Part shown: positions 16,289 to 24,750 of the stretch, in pieces | How positions within the stretch are numbered: position 1 is the first letter of the stretch | Layout of the letters: each line of letters begins with the position of its first letter | NCBI RefSeq assembly: GCF_020880815.1 | Contig: NZ_JAJITD010000004.1 | Span: 310,001-374,000 of the forward strand | Source: Paraburkholderia sejongensis | GTDB taxonomy: Bacteria > Pseudomonadota > Gammaproteobacteria > Burkholderiales > Burkholderiaceae | Length of the DNA stretch: 64,000 nt | Reading direction: 5' to 3' | The notes under the pieces: generated by a model | The model's input: only the letters and a program-made list of their open reading frames with translations | The model's database searches: none | What the model was told of the DNA's origin: nothing | Program-made: the position numbers and the translations under genes

Positions 16289-17287
16289 TCAGTAACTGAT
16301 TCGGCCATTGTTCCATGTTTTTGCGTCGCGGGGTGCCGCTGCGCCTGCCGGCGTCGCGTACTTCGGCCACTCGTCGAGCGCATCGTTGAACAGTTCGGCG
16401 ACCACGCCGCGCAGCCAGCCGCCGCGCGGATCGTTATGAAACTTGCGATGCCAGTGCTGGCGCAGATCGAAGTGCGGCAACGGCAGCGGCGGCTCGACCA
16501 GCGTGATCGAAGCGTGCTCGGACACATACGCGAAGCCGATCGCGTGCGGGACCGTGGCGAGCAGATCGGTGCGCGCGAGGATAAACGGCAGGCTCATGAA
16601 GTGCGGCGTCTCGAGCACCGCGCGACGCTTGATGCGCTTCTTCTCCAGATATTGTTCGAGCACTTCCTGGCTGCGGCCCTCGGCGCGCACCACCGCATGG
16701 CCGGACGCGACGTATTGGTCGAGCGTAAGCGGCCCTTCGGCGAGCGGATGGCCGCTGCGCATCAGGCAGATGAAACGATGGGTGAAGAGCCGCTGCTGAA
16801 AAAAGTTGGTGCCCGCCAGATCGGGGAAATAGCCGACCGCCAGATCGACGTCGCCCGATTCGAGCCCGCGTTCGACCTGCGCGGGCGACAACGAGACCGA
16901 GCGCAGATTCGCGTGCGGCGCGCGCTGCGCAAAAAGCTGCAACAGCCGCGGCAGAAACACGATCTCGCCGACGTCGGAGAGCGCGATCGAGAACGTATGG
17001 GTGCTGGTCGCCGGATCGAAATCCTGCACGTCGAGCATGCCTTTTTCGATTCGCAGCAGCGCGTCGCGCGCGGCCGGCAGGATCGCCAGCGCGCGCGGCG
17101 TCGGTTCCATGCCTTTCGAGGTGCGCACGAACAGCGGGTCGTCGAAGTATTCGCGCAGCCGGCCGAGCGCGGTGCTCACGCGCGGTTGGCTCACGCCCAA
17201 TTGTTCGGCCGCGCGGCTCACGTTGCGCGTGTCTTCCATCGCGACCAGGTAGGGGATCAGATTAAGATCCAGGGATGTCTCGGACAT
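16289..17287 (-). CDS. LysR family transcriptional regulator
   Basis: 332 aa. Helix-turn-helix at residues 20-40 ([20 protein letters not shown]), linker helix, then a periplasmic-binding-like effector domain (about 95-300). It diverges from pcaI across 487 bp that hold a good promoter and two TTC-N7-GAA boxes, so it most likely controls the pca operon with a pathway intermediate as inducer. It is also 49 bp ahead of folE on the same strand, so read-through into folE is possible. I cannot assign it to PcaQ or CatR by eye. Confidence 0.88.
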   Translation of the reverse strand: MSETSLDLNLIPYLVAMEDTRNVSRAAEQLGVSQPRVSTALGRLREYFDDPLFVRTSKGMEPTPRALAILPAARDALLRIEKGMLDVQDFDPATSTHTFSIALSDVGEIVFLPRLLQLFAQRAPHANLRSVSLSPAQVERGLESGDVDLAVGYFPDLAGTNFFQQRLFTHRFICLMRSGHPLAEGPLTLDQYVASGHAVVRAEGRSQEVLEQYLEKKRIKRRAVLETPHFMSLPFILARTDLLATVPHAIGFAYVSEHASITLVEPPLPLPHFDLRQHWHRKFHNDPRGGWLRGVVAELFNDALDEWPKYATPAGAAAPRDAKTWNNGRISY

Positions 17288-17524
17288 GCTTGTTATGTTT
17301 GGGCTAGGACAAGCGGGCAGGCAAATGCGGGCACGGGCGGCACGCAGCGCCGTTATCGCTGAACGTTATAAAGCCTAGGTGAAAAATCGCCCGTCAGCAT
17401 AGTCGGATTTGCCGTAGCCGGCGTTTTCGCGCGCAACCTGGCGCACCTCACGGAGCACGCCCCGGCGCATAGCGGCTCGCTGCCGCCGTCTTTTGACGCC
17501 TATCATGAAGGGGGTTTTCCTGCC

Positions 17525-17554
17525 TTGACAAGCCGGCCGCTGCGCAACCATAAT
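17525..17554 (+). promoter_or_regulatory. Sigma-70 promoter for the pca operon
   Basis: TTGACA (17525-17530), 18-bp spacer, CATAAT (17549-17554). Transcription would start near 17561, about 215 bp before pcaI, giving a long leader. It is one of the few consensus-like promoters visible in this window. Confidence 0.55.
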
Positions 17555-17564
17555 CGCCGCAGCG

Positions 17565-17596
17565 TTCGCTAAACGAATCACTGTTCATATACCGAA
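17565..17596. promoter_or_regulatory. Two candidate LysR-type boxes
   Basis: TTCGCTAAACGAA (17565-17577) is a 13-bp palindrome of TTCG-N5-CGAA form and fits T-N11-A. A second, looser box, TTCATATACCGAA, lies at 17584-17596, 19 bp further. Both lie between the LysR gene and pcaI, just past the predicted start of transcription, so they may hold a repressing or inducer-dependent site. Confidence 0.5.
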
Positions 17597-17774
17597 CTTT
17601 CTGGCTATATCGAGCAACCCGGTGGTGAACCAACCGAAGGCGCCAGCCCGCTTCGCAGCGCGCGAGCCGTCGCCAGCATTGCCCGGAGCCTGTTTCCGCG
17701 CGAGCCTTGCCGCGAGCCTGACCGGTGAGGGCTGTCAGCCCTACGGCACGTAGCGCCCCCAAAGGAAATTCGAC

Positions 17775-18482
17775 ATGATCAACAAGATTTTCGAGACACT
17801 TCAATCGGCGGTCGCCGATGTCCACGACGGCGCGACCGTCATGATCGGCGGCTTCGGCACGGCCGGCATGCCGTCCGAGCTGATCGACGCGCTGATCGAG
17901 CAGGGCGCGCGCGACCTGACCATCGTCAACAACAACGCAGGTAACGGCGACATCGGCCTCGCGGCGCTGCTCAAAGCCAAGCGCGTGCGCAAGATCATCT
18001 GCTCGTTCCCGCGCCAGACCGATTCGTATGTGTTCGACGCGCTCTATCGCGCCGGCGAAATCGAACTCGAACTCGTGCCGCAAGGCAACCTCGCCGAGCG
18101 CATCCGCGCGGCGGGCGCCGGCATCGGCGGCTTCTTCACGCCGACCGCGTACGGCACCAAGCTCGCCGAAGGCAAGGAAACGCGCCTGATCGACGGCAAG
18201 CACTATGTGCTCGAAGCGCCGCTGCACGCCGACTTCGCGCTGATCAAGGCGTACAAGGGCGACCGCTGGGGCAACCTGACCTATCGCAAGACCGCGCGTA
18301 ACTTCGGCCCGATCATGGCGAGCGCCGCGAAGACCGCGATCGTCCAGGTGTCGCAAGTGGTGCCGCTCGGCGCGCTCGATCCGGAAGTGATCGTCACGCC
18401 CGGCATCTTCGTGCAACGCGTGATCGAAGTGCCGCAAGCGGCACATGCCCCGGCGCCGAATCCTCACGACGCCGCTGCCTGA
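17775..18482 (+). CDS. pcaI: 3-oxoadipate CoA-transferase subunit A
   Basis: 235 aa, alpha subunit of the two-subunit family I CoA-transferase that moves CoA from succinyl-CoA to 3-oxoadipate. GGFGTAGMPSELIDAL near residue 25 and NNAGNGDIGLAALL near 55 are the CoA-transferase patterns. Start ATG 17775 follows AAAGGAA at 17760-17766. Its partner follows 13 bp later. By itself the sequence could also serve acetoacetate (ScoA); the adjoining pcaB-pcaD-pcaC settle it for the beta-ketoadipate pathway. Confidence 0.9.
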   Translation: MINKIFETLQSAVADVHDGATVMIGGFGTAGMPSELIDALIEQGARDLTIVNNNAGNGDIGLAALLKAKRVRKIICSFPRQTDSYVFDALYRAGEIELELVPQGNLAERIRAAGAGIGGFFTPTAYGTKLAEGKETRLIDGKHYVLEAPLHADFALIKAYKGDRWGNLTYRKTARNFGPIMASAAKTAIVQVSQVVPLGALDPEVIVTPGIFVQRVIEVPQAAHAPAPNPHDAAA

Positions 18483-18495
18483 ACCGGAGACCGAC

Positions 18496-19155
18496 ATGAA
18501 AAAACTGACCCGCGATGAAATGGCCAAGCGCGTTGCCCAGGACATCCCTGAAGGCGCGTACGTGAACCTCGGCATCGGCGTGCCGACGCTGGTGGCGAAC
18601 CACCTCGGCGCCGACAAGGAAATCTTCCTGCACAGCGAAAACGGTCTGCTCGGCATGGGCCCGGCACCGGCGAAGGGCGAGGAAGACGACGAACTGATCA
18701 ACGCCGGCAAGCAGCACGTCACGCTGCTGACGGGCGGCGCATTCTTCCATCACGCGGATTCGTTCGCGATGATGCGCGGCGGCCATCTCGACTTCTGCGT
18801 GCTCGGCGCGTTCCAGGTGTCGGCCAAGGGCGACCTCGCGAACTGGCACACCGGCGCACCGGATGCGATTCCGGCGGTCGGCGGCGCGATGGACCTCGCG
18901 ATCGGCGCGAAGCAGGTGTACGTGATGATGGAACACCTGACCAAGCAGGGCGAAAGCAAGATCACCGCCGAATGCTCGTACCCGGTCACCGGGATCGGCT
19001 GCGTGACCCGTATCTATACGGACCTCGCGATGATCGACGTGACGAAGGAAGGGCTCGTCGTGCGCGAGATCTTCACGGATATCGGCTTCGACGAACTGCA
19101 GAAGCTGACCGGCGTGCCGATGACCGACGGCACCCAGGCGGCACGCGCGGCCTGA
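18496..19155 (+). CDS. pcaJ: 3-oxoadipate CoA-transferase subunit B
   Basis: 219 aa, beta subunit carrying the catalytic glutamate: SENGLLGMGP with E48, the residue that forms the thioester with CoA. GGAFFHHADSFAMMRGGH and EGLVVREI follow the family. The Met at 18496 is preceded by CCGGAG. It forms the active heterodimer with the upstream subunit. Cytosolic. A 288-bp gap with a hairpin separates it from pcaB. Confidence 0.9.
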   Translation: MKKLTRDEMAKRVAQDIPEGAYVNLGIGVPTLVANHLGADKEIFLHSENGLLGMGPAPAKGEEDDELINAGKQHVTLLTGGAFFHHADSFAMMRGGHLDFCVLGAFQVSAKGDLANWHTGAPDAIPAVGGAMDLAIGAKQVYVMMEHLTKQGESKITAECSYPVTGIGCVTRIYTDLAMIDVTKEGLVVREIFTDIGFDELQKLTGVPMTDGTQAARAA

Positions 19156-19180
19156 TAGCCGCCGTTCTTCCGCTGTACCC

Positions 19181-19203
19181 ACGCGACGCGCAGCGCGTCG
19201 CGT
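19181..19203 (+). other. GC hairpin in the pcaJ-pcaB gap
   Basis: ACGCGACGCG (19181-19190) pairs with CGCGTCGCGT (19194-19203), loop of 3 nt, 26 bp after pcaJ. No T run follows. It may slow decay of the pcaIJ message or lower expression of pcaB onward. I see nothing else certain in 19156-19443. Confidence 0.5.
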
Positions 19204-19443
19204 TCAGGCCAGCGCCGATGAGATCACGGTCCCGTCAGCGCTGGCCTGGTAACTTCGGCGACGTGCCGGACCTGTTTTGGCGCACAATATGCAGCCATGA
19301 ACGCGGCACCGGCGCCGCCGTGCTGTAACGGGCGAGCGCCCGCGCGATGCAGCTTCACGCCGCGCCGGCGCGACGCCGTGCAGCGTGATCCGCCGCGCCG
19401 CTCCTTCACTTCCGCTTTCCCCGATTCCTCGAAGATCGTCACC

Positions 19444-20823
19444 ATGCTCGACTCCAGCGCCCGTCTGACCGGCCTTCTCTGCGGCACACAGCCGATGAAC
19501 GATATCTGGTCGCCGCATGCCACGCTGCAGCGGATGCTCGACGTCGAAGCCGCGCTCGCGCGCGCTTCGGCCGCCCACCAGGTGATTCCCGCCGCCGCGG
19601 TGCCGGCGATCGAAGCGGCCTGCCAGGCCGATCAACTCGATGCCGAGGCACTCGCGCGCGACGCCGCGCTCGGCGGCAACCTCGCGATTCCGCTCGTCAA
19701 GCAACTGACCGCGCGCGTGAAGGCGGCCGATGCCGAAGCCGGCAAATACGTGCACTGGGGCGCGACCAGCCAGGACATCATCGATACCGCGACGGTGCTG
19801 CAACTGCGCGACACCTTCGATCTGCTCGACAGCGGCCTGCAAACGACCTGCGATGCAATCGCGAAACTCGCGGCCGCCCATCGCGCGACGCCGATGATCG
19901 GCCGCACGTGGCTGCAACAGGCACTGCCTATCACGCTCGGCCTGAAATTCGCGCAATGGCTCGACGCGCTGCTGCGTCATCGCGAGCGTCTCGAAGAACT
20001 GCGCGCGCGCGTGCTGGTGCTGCAATTCGGCGGCGCGGCCGGCACGCTCGCGAGTCTGCGCGACGCGGCCCCGCAGGTCAGCCGCTCGCTCGCCGGGGAA
20101 CTCGGCCTCGCGCTGCCGACGCTGCCATGGCATACGCAACGCGACCGCATCGCCGAAACCGCCTCTTTGTTCGGCATGCTGATCGGTACGCTCGGCAAGA
20201 TCGCGCGCGACGTGTCGCTGCAAATGCAAACCGAAATCGACGAACTCGCCGAGCCCGCCGCGGCCGGCAAGGGCGGTTCGTCGACGATGCCGCACAAGCG
20301 CAACCCGGTCGGCTGCGCGGCCGTGCTGACCGCGGCGACGCGCGCGCCCGGGCTGGTCGCCACCGTGTTTGCCGGCATGGTGCAGGAACACGAGCGCGCG
20401 CTCGGTGGCTGGCAAGCCGAATGGGACGCGCTGCCGGACCTCGCGCGTCTGGCCGGCGGCGCGCTCGCGAATATCGAACAGATCGCCGCGGGCCTGAACG
20501 TCAATGTTGCGCGCCTCGCCAAGAATCTCGACGTCACGCGCGGACTGATCCTCGGCGAAGCGGTGATGCTCGCGCTCGGCGACAGCATCGGCCGGCTCGA
20601 CGCGCATCATCTGGTCGAGCGCGCATCGAAGGCGGCGATCGCCGAAGGCAAGACGCTCCATGACGTGCTTGCCGCCGATCCCGCGGTGACCCAGCATCTT
20701 TCGTCCGAGCGTCTGCAGCAGTTGCTCGATCCCGCTCAATACGTCGGCCAGGCGCACGCATATGTCGACGCCGCGCTGGCGCTTCACACCTCGCGCGCGC
20801 AGCGCGCCCATTCCAAGGAGTAA
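19444..20823 (+). CDS. pcaB: 3-carboxy-cis,cis-muconate cycloisomerase
   Basis: 459 aa, fumarase/aspartase superfamily; closes 3-carboxymuconate to 4-carboxymuconolactone. The superfamily loop GGSSTMPHKRNPVG is intact near residue 280, with HWGATSQDIIDTA near 100 and GRTWLQQALP near 158. I take ATG 19444 (MLDSSARLTGLLCG); an earlier frame opening at 19297 gives Arg/Pro-rich sequence that does not look like the family. It ends 5 bp before pcaD. Confidence 0.92.
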   Translation: MLDSSARLTGLLCGTQPMNDIWSPHATLQRMLDVEAALARASAAHQVIPAAAVPAIEAACQADQLDAEALARDAALGGNLAIPLVKQLTARVKAADAEAGKYVHWGATSQDIIDTATVLQLRDTFDLLDSGLQTTCDAIAKLAAAHRATPMIGRTWLQQALPITLGLKFAQWLDALLRHRERLEELRARVLVLQFGGAAGTLASLRDAAPQVSRSLAGELGLALPTLPWHTQRDRIAETASLFGMLIGTLGKIARDVSLQMQTEIDELAEPAAAGKGGSSTMPHKRNPVGCAAVLTAATRAPGLVATVFAGMVQEHERALGGWQAEWDALPDLARLAGGALANIEQIAAGLNVNVARLAKNLDVTRGLILGEAVMLALGDSIGRLDAHHLVERASKAAIAEGKTLHDVLAADPAVTQHLSSERLQQLLDPAQYVGQAHAYVDAALALHTSRAQRAHSKE

Positions 20824-20828
20824 CCGGC

Positions 20829-21620
20829 ATGCCCTACGCCGCAGTCAACGGCACCGAGCTTCACTATCGTATCGACGGCGATCGTCACGGCCACGCGCCG
20901 TGGCTCGTGCTGTCGAATTCGCTCGGCAGCGATATGTCCATGTGGACGCCGCAGGTCGCGGCGCTTTCGAAGCACTTCCGCGTGCTGCGCTACGACACGC
21001 GTGGCCACGGCCATTCGGAAGCGCCGAAGGGTCCGTACACGATCGAACAGCTGACCGGCGACGTGCTCGGCCTGATGGACACGCTGAAGATCTCGCGCGC
21101 GCATTTCTGCGGACTGTCGATGGGCGGCCTGACCGGCATCGCGCTGGCCGCGCGTCATAGCGACCGCTTCGAGCGCGTCGTGCTGTGCAATACGGCAGCG
21201 CGCATCGGGTCGCCGGAAGTGTGGGTGCCGCGCGCCGCGAAGGCCCGCAACGAAGGGATGCTGTCGCTCGCCGACGCGGTGCTGCCGCGCTGGTTCACCG
21301 CCGAGTTCATCGAACGCGAGCCGGTCGTGCTGGCGATGATTCGCGACGTGTTCGTGCACACCGGTAAGGAAGGCTATGCATCGAATTGCGACGCGATCGA
21401 CGCGGCCGACCTGCGCCCCGAAGCACCGGGCATCAAGCTGCCGGCGCTGGTGATCAGCGGTACTCACGATCTGGCCGCGACGCCGGCGCAAGGCCGTGAA
21501 CTCGCACAGGCGATTCCGGGCGCGCGCTACGTCGAACTCGACGCATCGCATATCTCGAACATCGAAAAGGTCGACGAATTTACGAAGACCGTGATCGACT
21601 TCCTGACGGAGACGAAATAA
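20829..21620 (+). CDS. pcaD: 3-oxoadipate enol-lactonase
   Basis: 263 aa alpha/beta hydrolase that opens 3-oxoadipate enol-lactone. Triad: S97 in GLSMGG, D213 in SGTHDLAATP, H240 in DASHISNIE. YDTRGHGHSEAP is the usual oxyanion-side motif. AAGGAG sits 7 nt before the ATG. The TAA stop overlaps the ATG of pcaC by one base, so the two are translated together; in some bacteria they are fused. Confidence 0.92.
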   Translation: MPYAAVNGTELHYRIDGDRHGHAPWLVLSNSLGSDMSMWTPQVAALSKHFRVLRYDTRGHGHSEAPKGPYTIEQLTGDVLGLMDTLKISRAHFCGLSMGGLTGIALAARHSDRFERVVLCNTAARIGSPEVWVPRAAKARNEGMLSLADAVLPRWFTAEFIEREPVVLAMIRDVFVHTGKEGYASNCDAIDAADLRPEAPGIKLPALVISGTHDLAATPAQGRELAQAIPGARYVELDASHISNIEKVDEFTKTVIDFLTETK

Positions 21621-22036
21621 TGAACGACGAAGACCGTTACGAAGCCGGTATTGCGGTGCGTCGCGCGGTGCTGGGCAGCGCGCACGTCGACCGTTCGCTC
21701 GCGAACCGCACCGAGCTGACCGAGGAATTCCAGAACCTGATCAGCCGCTATGCATGGGGCGAAATCTGGACCCGCGAAGGTCTGCCGCGTCATACGCGCA
21801 GCCTGCTGACCATCGCGATGATGGTCGCGCTCAATCGCAGCGAGGAACTCGCGCTGCACCTGCGCGCCGCGAAGAACAACGGCGTGACGCGCGATCAGAT
21901 CAAGGAAGTGCTGATGCAGACCGCGATCTACTGCGGCGTGCCGGCGGCGAACTCGGCGTTTCACCTGGCCGACAAGCTGTTCCGTGAGGACGATGCGGCG
22001 GCTGCCGCTGCTGCTACTGCTACTGCTAAGCCGTAA
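21620..22036 (+). CDS. pcaC: 4-carboxymuconolactone decarboxylase
   Basis: 138 aa, AhpD/CMD fold. RYAWGEIWTREGLPRHTRSL and the ENGVT-type segment (KNNGVTRDQIKEVLMQTAIY) match PcaC. The last 15 residues are low complexity (Ala/Thr), coded by GCN and ACT triplets, beyond the usual C-terminus. Last gene of the pca block; a strong terminator follows. Confidence 0.92.
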   Translation: MNDEDRYEAGIAVRRAVLGSAHVDRSLANRTELTEEFQNLISRYAWGEIWTREGLPRHTRSLLTIAMMVALNRSEELALHLRAAKNNGVTRDQIKEVLMQTAIYCGVPAANSAFHLADKLFREDDAAAAAAATATAKP

Positions 22037-22082
22037 GGGCTGCTTGCGGCAGTTCGATCGTTTCACGCGGCTGCATTCGAAC

Positions 22083-22117
22083 AACGCGCGACGGACATTT
22101 CCGTCGCGCGTTTTTTT
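22083..22117 (+). terminator. Rho-independent terminator of the pca operon
   Basis: A 13-bp perfect stem AACGCGCGACGGA / TCCGTCGCGCGTT with a 4-nt loop, then T to 22117. It overlaps the end of the convergent TetR gene by two bases. Confidence 0.9.
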
Positions 22118-22799
22118 ATGCAGTCGCCTCGCTGACCGGCACCTGCACACACACCGCGCGCCGCACCGTCTCCTTGATTACCTCCCGCCAATGCGCGAGC
22201 GCCGCCTTGTCCATTAGCGGCTCGCCGAGAAACGCGCCGAGCGTGTACTGATTGGCGTTGTAGAAATAGCCGAGCGACGCGATCATCAGATAGACGTCGC
22301 GTGCTTCTATATCGTCGCGAAACACCTGCTGCGCGCGGCCCGCTTCGAGCAGCTTCTGCACCACCGAAATCGCGTAGCCGGAAATCTCCTTCAGCTTCAC
22401 CGACTTCTTCGCATGCTTGCCCTGATGCAGGTTTTCGCTCGACAGCAGCGTGACGAACTCAGGGTGATCGAGGTAGTACTGCCAGACGAATTCGACCATC
22501 TGTTCGAGCCCATGTATTGGGTCGGCGAGATCGAGATCGAGTTTGCTTTCCGCTTCGTTGAATTGCGTATAGATCGTTTCCAGTACCTCGATAAACAACT
22601 GCTCCTTGCTGCCGAAGTAGTAGTAGATCATTCGGTCGTGCGAGCGCGCGGCCTTCGAAATACTTTCGATACGGCCGCTCGCATAACCCTGCTTCGCGAA
22701 TACCTTGATAGCCGCTTTCAGCAGCTTCGCGCGGGTGTCTTGCGCCTGTTTCGCGCGGATGCCGGGGGCGCCCGGTTTGCGGGCGGCGGTGGGACGCAT
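22116..22799 (-). CDS. TetR family regulator, probable control of the nicotinate cluster
   Basis: 227 aa. N-terminal helix-turn-helix (TRAKLLKAAIKVFAKQGYAS, then RIESISKAARSHDRMIYYYF) near residues 22-66, followed by an all-helical ligand domain with a TetR_C-like YFYNANQYTLGAFLGEP. Start ATG 22799; the frame stays open upstream but becomes unlike any regulator. It diverges from the 6-hydroxynicotinate reductase gene across 316 bp holding a TGTAG-N6-CTACA palindrome. In Pseudomonas putida the nicAB genes are controlled by a TetR-type protein, NicS; this may be the counterpart here. Confidence 0.85.
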   Translation of the reverse strand: MRPTAARKPGAPGIRAKQAQDTRAKLLKAAIKVFAKQGYASGRIESISKAARSHDRMIYYYFGSKEQLFIEVLETIYTQFNEAESKLDLDLADPIHGLEQMVEFVWQYYLDHPEFVTLLSSENLHQGKHAKKSVKLKEISGYAISVVQKLLEAGRAQQVFRDDIEARDVYLMIASLGYFYNANQYTLGAFLGEPLMDKAALAHWREVIKETVRRAVCVQVPVSEATA

Positions 22800-22979
22800 G
22801 GCGGTGTCGGATCTCCGGTCACGAAGTTTTTTCTGCGTCGTTCGGGCTGGCTTCAATGCTTGCCCACGGCGGCTTGCGAACGGAGCGCGCATGCCGATGC
22901 GGCATTGCACCATCGCGCCGGCCGATGGAAAAGCCGTTGCACAGTCGATTTTGATCGAGTAGATTTCACTCACGTTTGG

Positions 22980-22995
22980 TGTAGAAGATACTACA
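22980..22995. promoter_or_regulatory. Candidate TetR operator
   Basis: TGTAGAAGATACTACA: perfect 5-bp arms TGTAG / CTACA around 6 bp, in the gap between the TetR gene and hnr. Size and position suit a TetR dimer site. The rest of 22800-23115 shows no convincing promoter. Confidence 0.5.
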
Positions 22996-23115
22996 TGAAC
23001 GGTTAGTGGCCGCAACATGAAAATGTGCGGCCCACGGGAAAAGGCCTGCAAACAGCGGCGCTTCGCGGACCGCGCAGCACCCGCCATTGCTTGTGATGTC
23101 GTACGGAACCCCACG

Positions 23116-24708
23116 ATGACAGAACATACGAAGGTCGATTTCGGTGCCGACAGCGTCGATCGCGATACCGCGTCGACGCCGGGGCCGACCGTGCTCGAAA
23201 AGTCGGCGCCGCGCAGCGAGCGGATGGCGTCGAACAAGATCGAATGCAATGCGTGTCCGGTGCTGTGCCAGATTTCCGACGGGCGCACCGGCGCGTGCGA
23301 CCGCTATGCGAATGCGGACGGCCGGTTGATCCGGGTCGATCCTGTCGTGTTTCTGTCGCGTGCGGCGGCGTTGCCGGATGCGCGCGGTGACGATGCGGCC
23401 ATCGCGTTCGGCGCTCCCGGCGCTTGCGAGGACAACGCCGAAGAACCCGCGCTATTCGTCACTGGCGTCGGCGCGTCGTCCACCTATCCCGACTACAAAC
23501 CCTCGCCATTTATCGTCGCGTCGAAGCTCGACGACGTCGATATGGTCACGGTCGTCACCGAAGGCATCTTCAGCTACTGCAGTTTCAAGGTGAAGATCGA
23601 CACCGACCGCTTTCTCGGCCCCGAACAGGCGAACGTGCGCTGCAACGGCGAGATCGTCGGCCATGTGACCACTGCCGAATACGGCTCGCAGATGCTGAGT
23701 CTTGGCGGTGTCCATCATCTGACCGGCGGCAGCAAGAAAGAAGGCCGCGTGACTTGCGACATGATGCTCGCGCTCGGCAACAAGGAAGCGGTCGAGTTGA
23801 GCATCGACGGCGGCGCGGGACTGGTGATTCGCGCGGGCGCGGCGCCGGTCGTCGATGGCGTCGAGGAGCAGCGGATGCGAGTCGGCTGCGGCTCGGCGAC
23901 GATCGGCATCTTCGCGAAGCAATGGTTCGGGCATGTGGACGAAGTGGTGGTGGTCGACGATCACATCACCGGCGTGCTGACCGAGCATCAGGCGGGCCGC
24001 TGTCTGGGCATGACGCGCTCGGGCCTGAAAATTCGCGGCCGCAAATCGACGCCGGGCCGCTATTTTCAGGTGGCGAACCCCGGCACCGGCTGGGGCGGCA
24101 CGGATATTCAGGACCCGCTAGCCATTGTCGAAGGCTTCGATCCGGCCGTTGCGAAGCCGGGGATGCGCGTGCTGATGGTGTCGACGACCGGCGAGCACGC
24201 GCAATGGTACGAACTCGACGAGCAACTGGTGCCGCGCATCGCGCCGATGCCGGACGCGGTGCGCCGCACGGTCGAGCGAATCGGCGAGAACTGCGAACCG
24301 TCGCTCGCCACCGTGCTGTTTCTCGGCGGCGCGGGCGGCAGTCTGCGCGCGGGCGCGACCGAAAATCCGGTGCTGCTCACGCGCGCGATCAAGCGCAAAC
24401 TCGTCAACGTGACCTGCGGCGGCGCGCCGGCCTATGTGTGGCCGGGCGGCGGGATCACCGTGATGGTCGACGTGACGCGGATGCCCGATCGTTCGTTCGG
24501 CACGGTGCCGACGCCCGCGATCGTCGCGCCGATCGAATTCACGATGACGTATGACACCTATCGCGATCTCGGCGGCCACGTCGATGCGGTGCGCTCGTTG
24601 CAAAGCGTGCTCGCGAACGGGCCGACCCATGCGGACGGCGCGCCGCTCGCGCGCCGCACGCTGGCGCGCGATCCGGACAATCCGTGGCCGGCCGTGCTGC
24701 CTGCGTAA
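23116..24708 (+). CDS. hnr: 6-hydroxynicotinate reductase-like protein
   Basis: 530 aa, soluble. An N-terminal cysteine group, C44, C47, C51 and C61 (ECNACPVLC ... GACDRY), should hold an iron-sulfur cluster. The body has several Gly-rich segments (GVHHLTGGSKKEGR, GGAGGSLRAGAT, PAYVWPGGGITVMVD). It matches what I know of 6-hydroxynicotinate reductase, which reduces 6-hydroxynicotinate to 1,4,5,6-tetrahydro-6-oxonicotinate. I took ATG 23116; another in-frame ATG at 23017 would add 33 residues and neither has a good ribosome site. AGAT around T415 resembles an ApbE flavin-attachment site, and the next gene is ApbE-like. First gene of an 11-gene run with enamidase and nicAB. Confidence 0.8.
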   Translation: MTEHTKVDFGADSVDRDTASTPGPTVLEKSAPRSERMASNKIECNACPVLCQISDGRTGACDRYANADGRLIRVDPVVFLSRAAALPDARGDDAAIAFGAPGACEDNAEEPALFVTGVGASSTYPDYKPSPFIVASKLDDVDMVTVVTEGIFSYCSFKVKIDTDRFLGPEQANVRCNGEIVGHVTTAEYGSQMLSLGGVHHLTGGSKKEGRVTCDMMLALGNKEAVELSIDGGAGLVIRAGAAPVVDGVEEQRMRVGCGSATIGIFAKQWFGHVDEVVVVDDHITGVLTEHQAGRCLGMTRSGLKIRGRKSTPGRYFQVANPGTGWGGTDIQDPLAIVEGFDPAVAKPGMRVLMVSTTGEHAQWYELDEQLVPRIAPMPDAVRRTVERIGENCEPSLATVLFLGGAGGSLRAGATENPVLLTRAIKRKLVNVTCGGAPAYVWPGGGITVMVDVTRMPDRSFGTVPTPAIVAPIEFTMTYDTYRDLGGHVDAVRSLQSVLANGPTHADGAPLARRTLARDPDNPWPAVLPA

Positions 24709-24750
24709 GGATTAAGGATCCTGACTAAACGTTGTGAACCTACGAACCCG

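Noticed and set aside
16211..17362. 383-codon plus-strand ORF opposite the LysR gene
   Set aside because: Low-complexity Arg-rich product; LysR on the other strand is clear.
17775..19155. Acetoacetate CoA-transferase (ScoAB/AtoDA)
   Set aside because: Possible by sequence alone, but the directly following pcaB, pcaD and pcaC make 3-oxoadipate the likely substrate.
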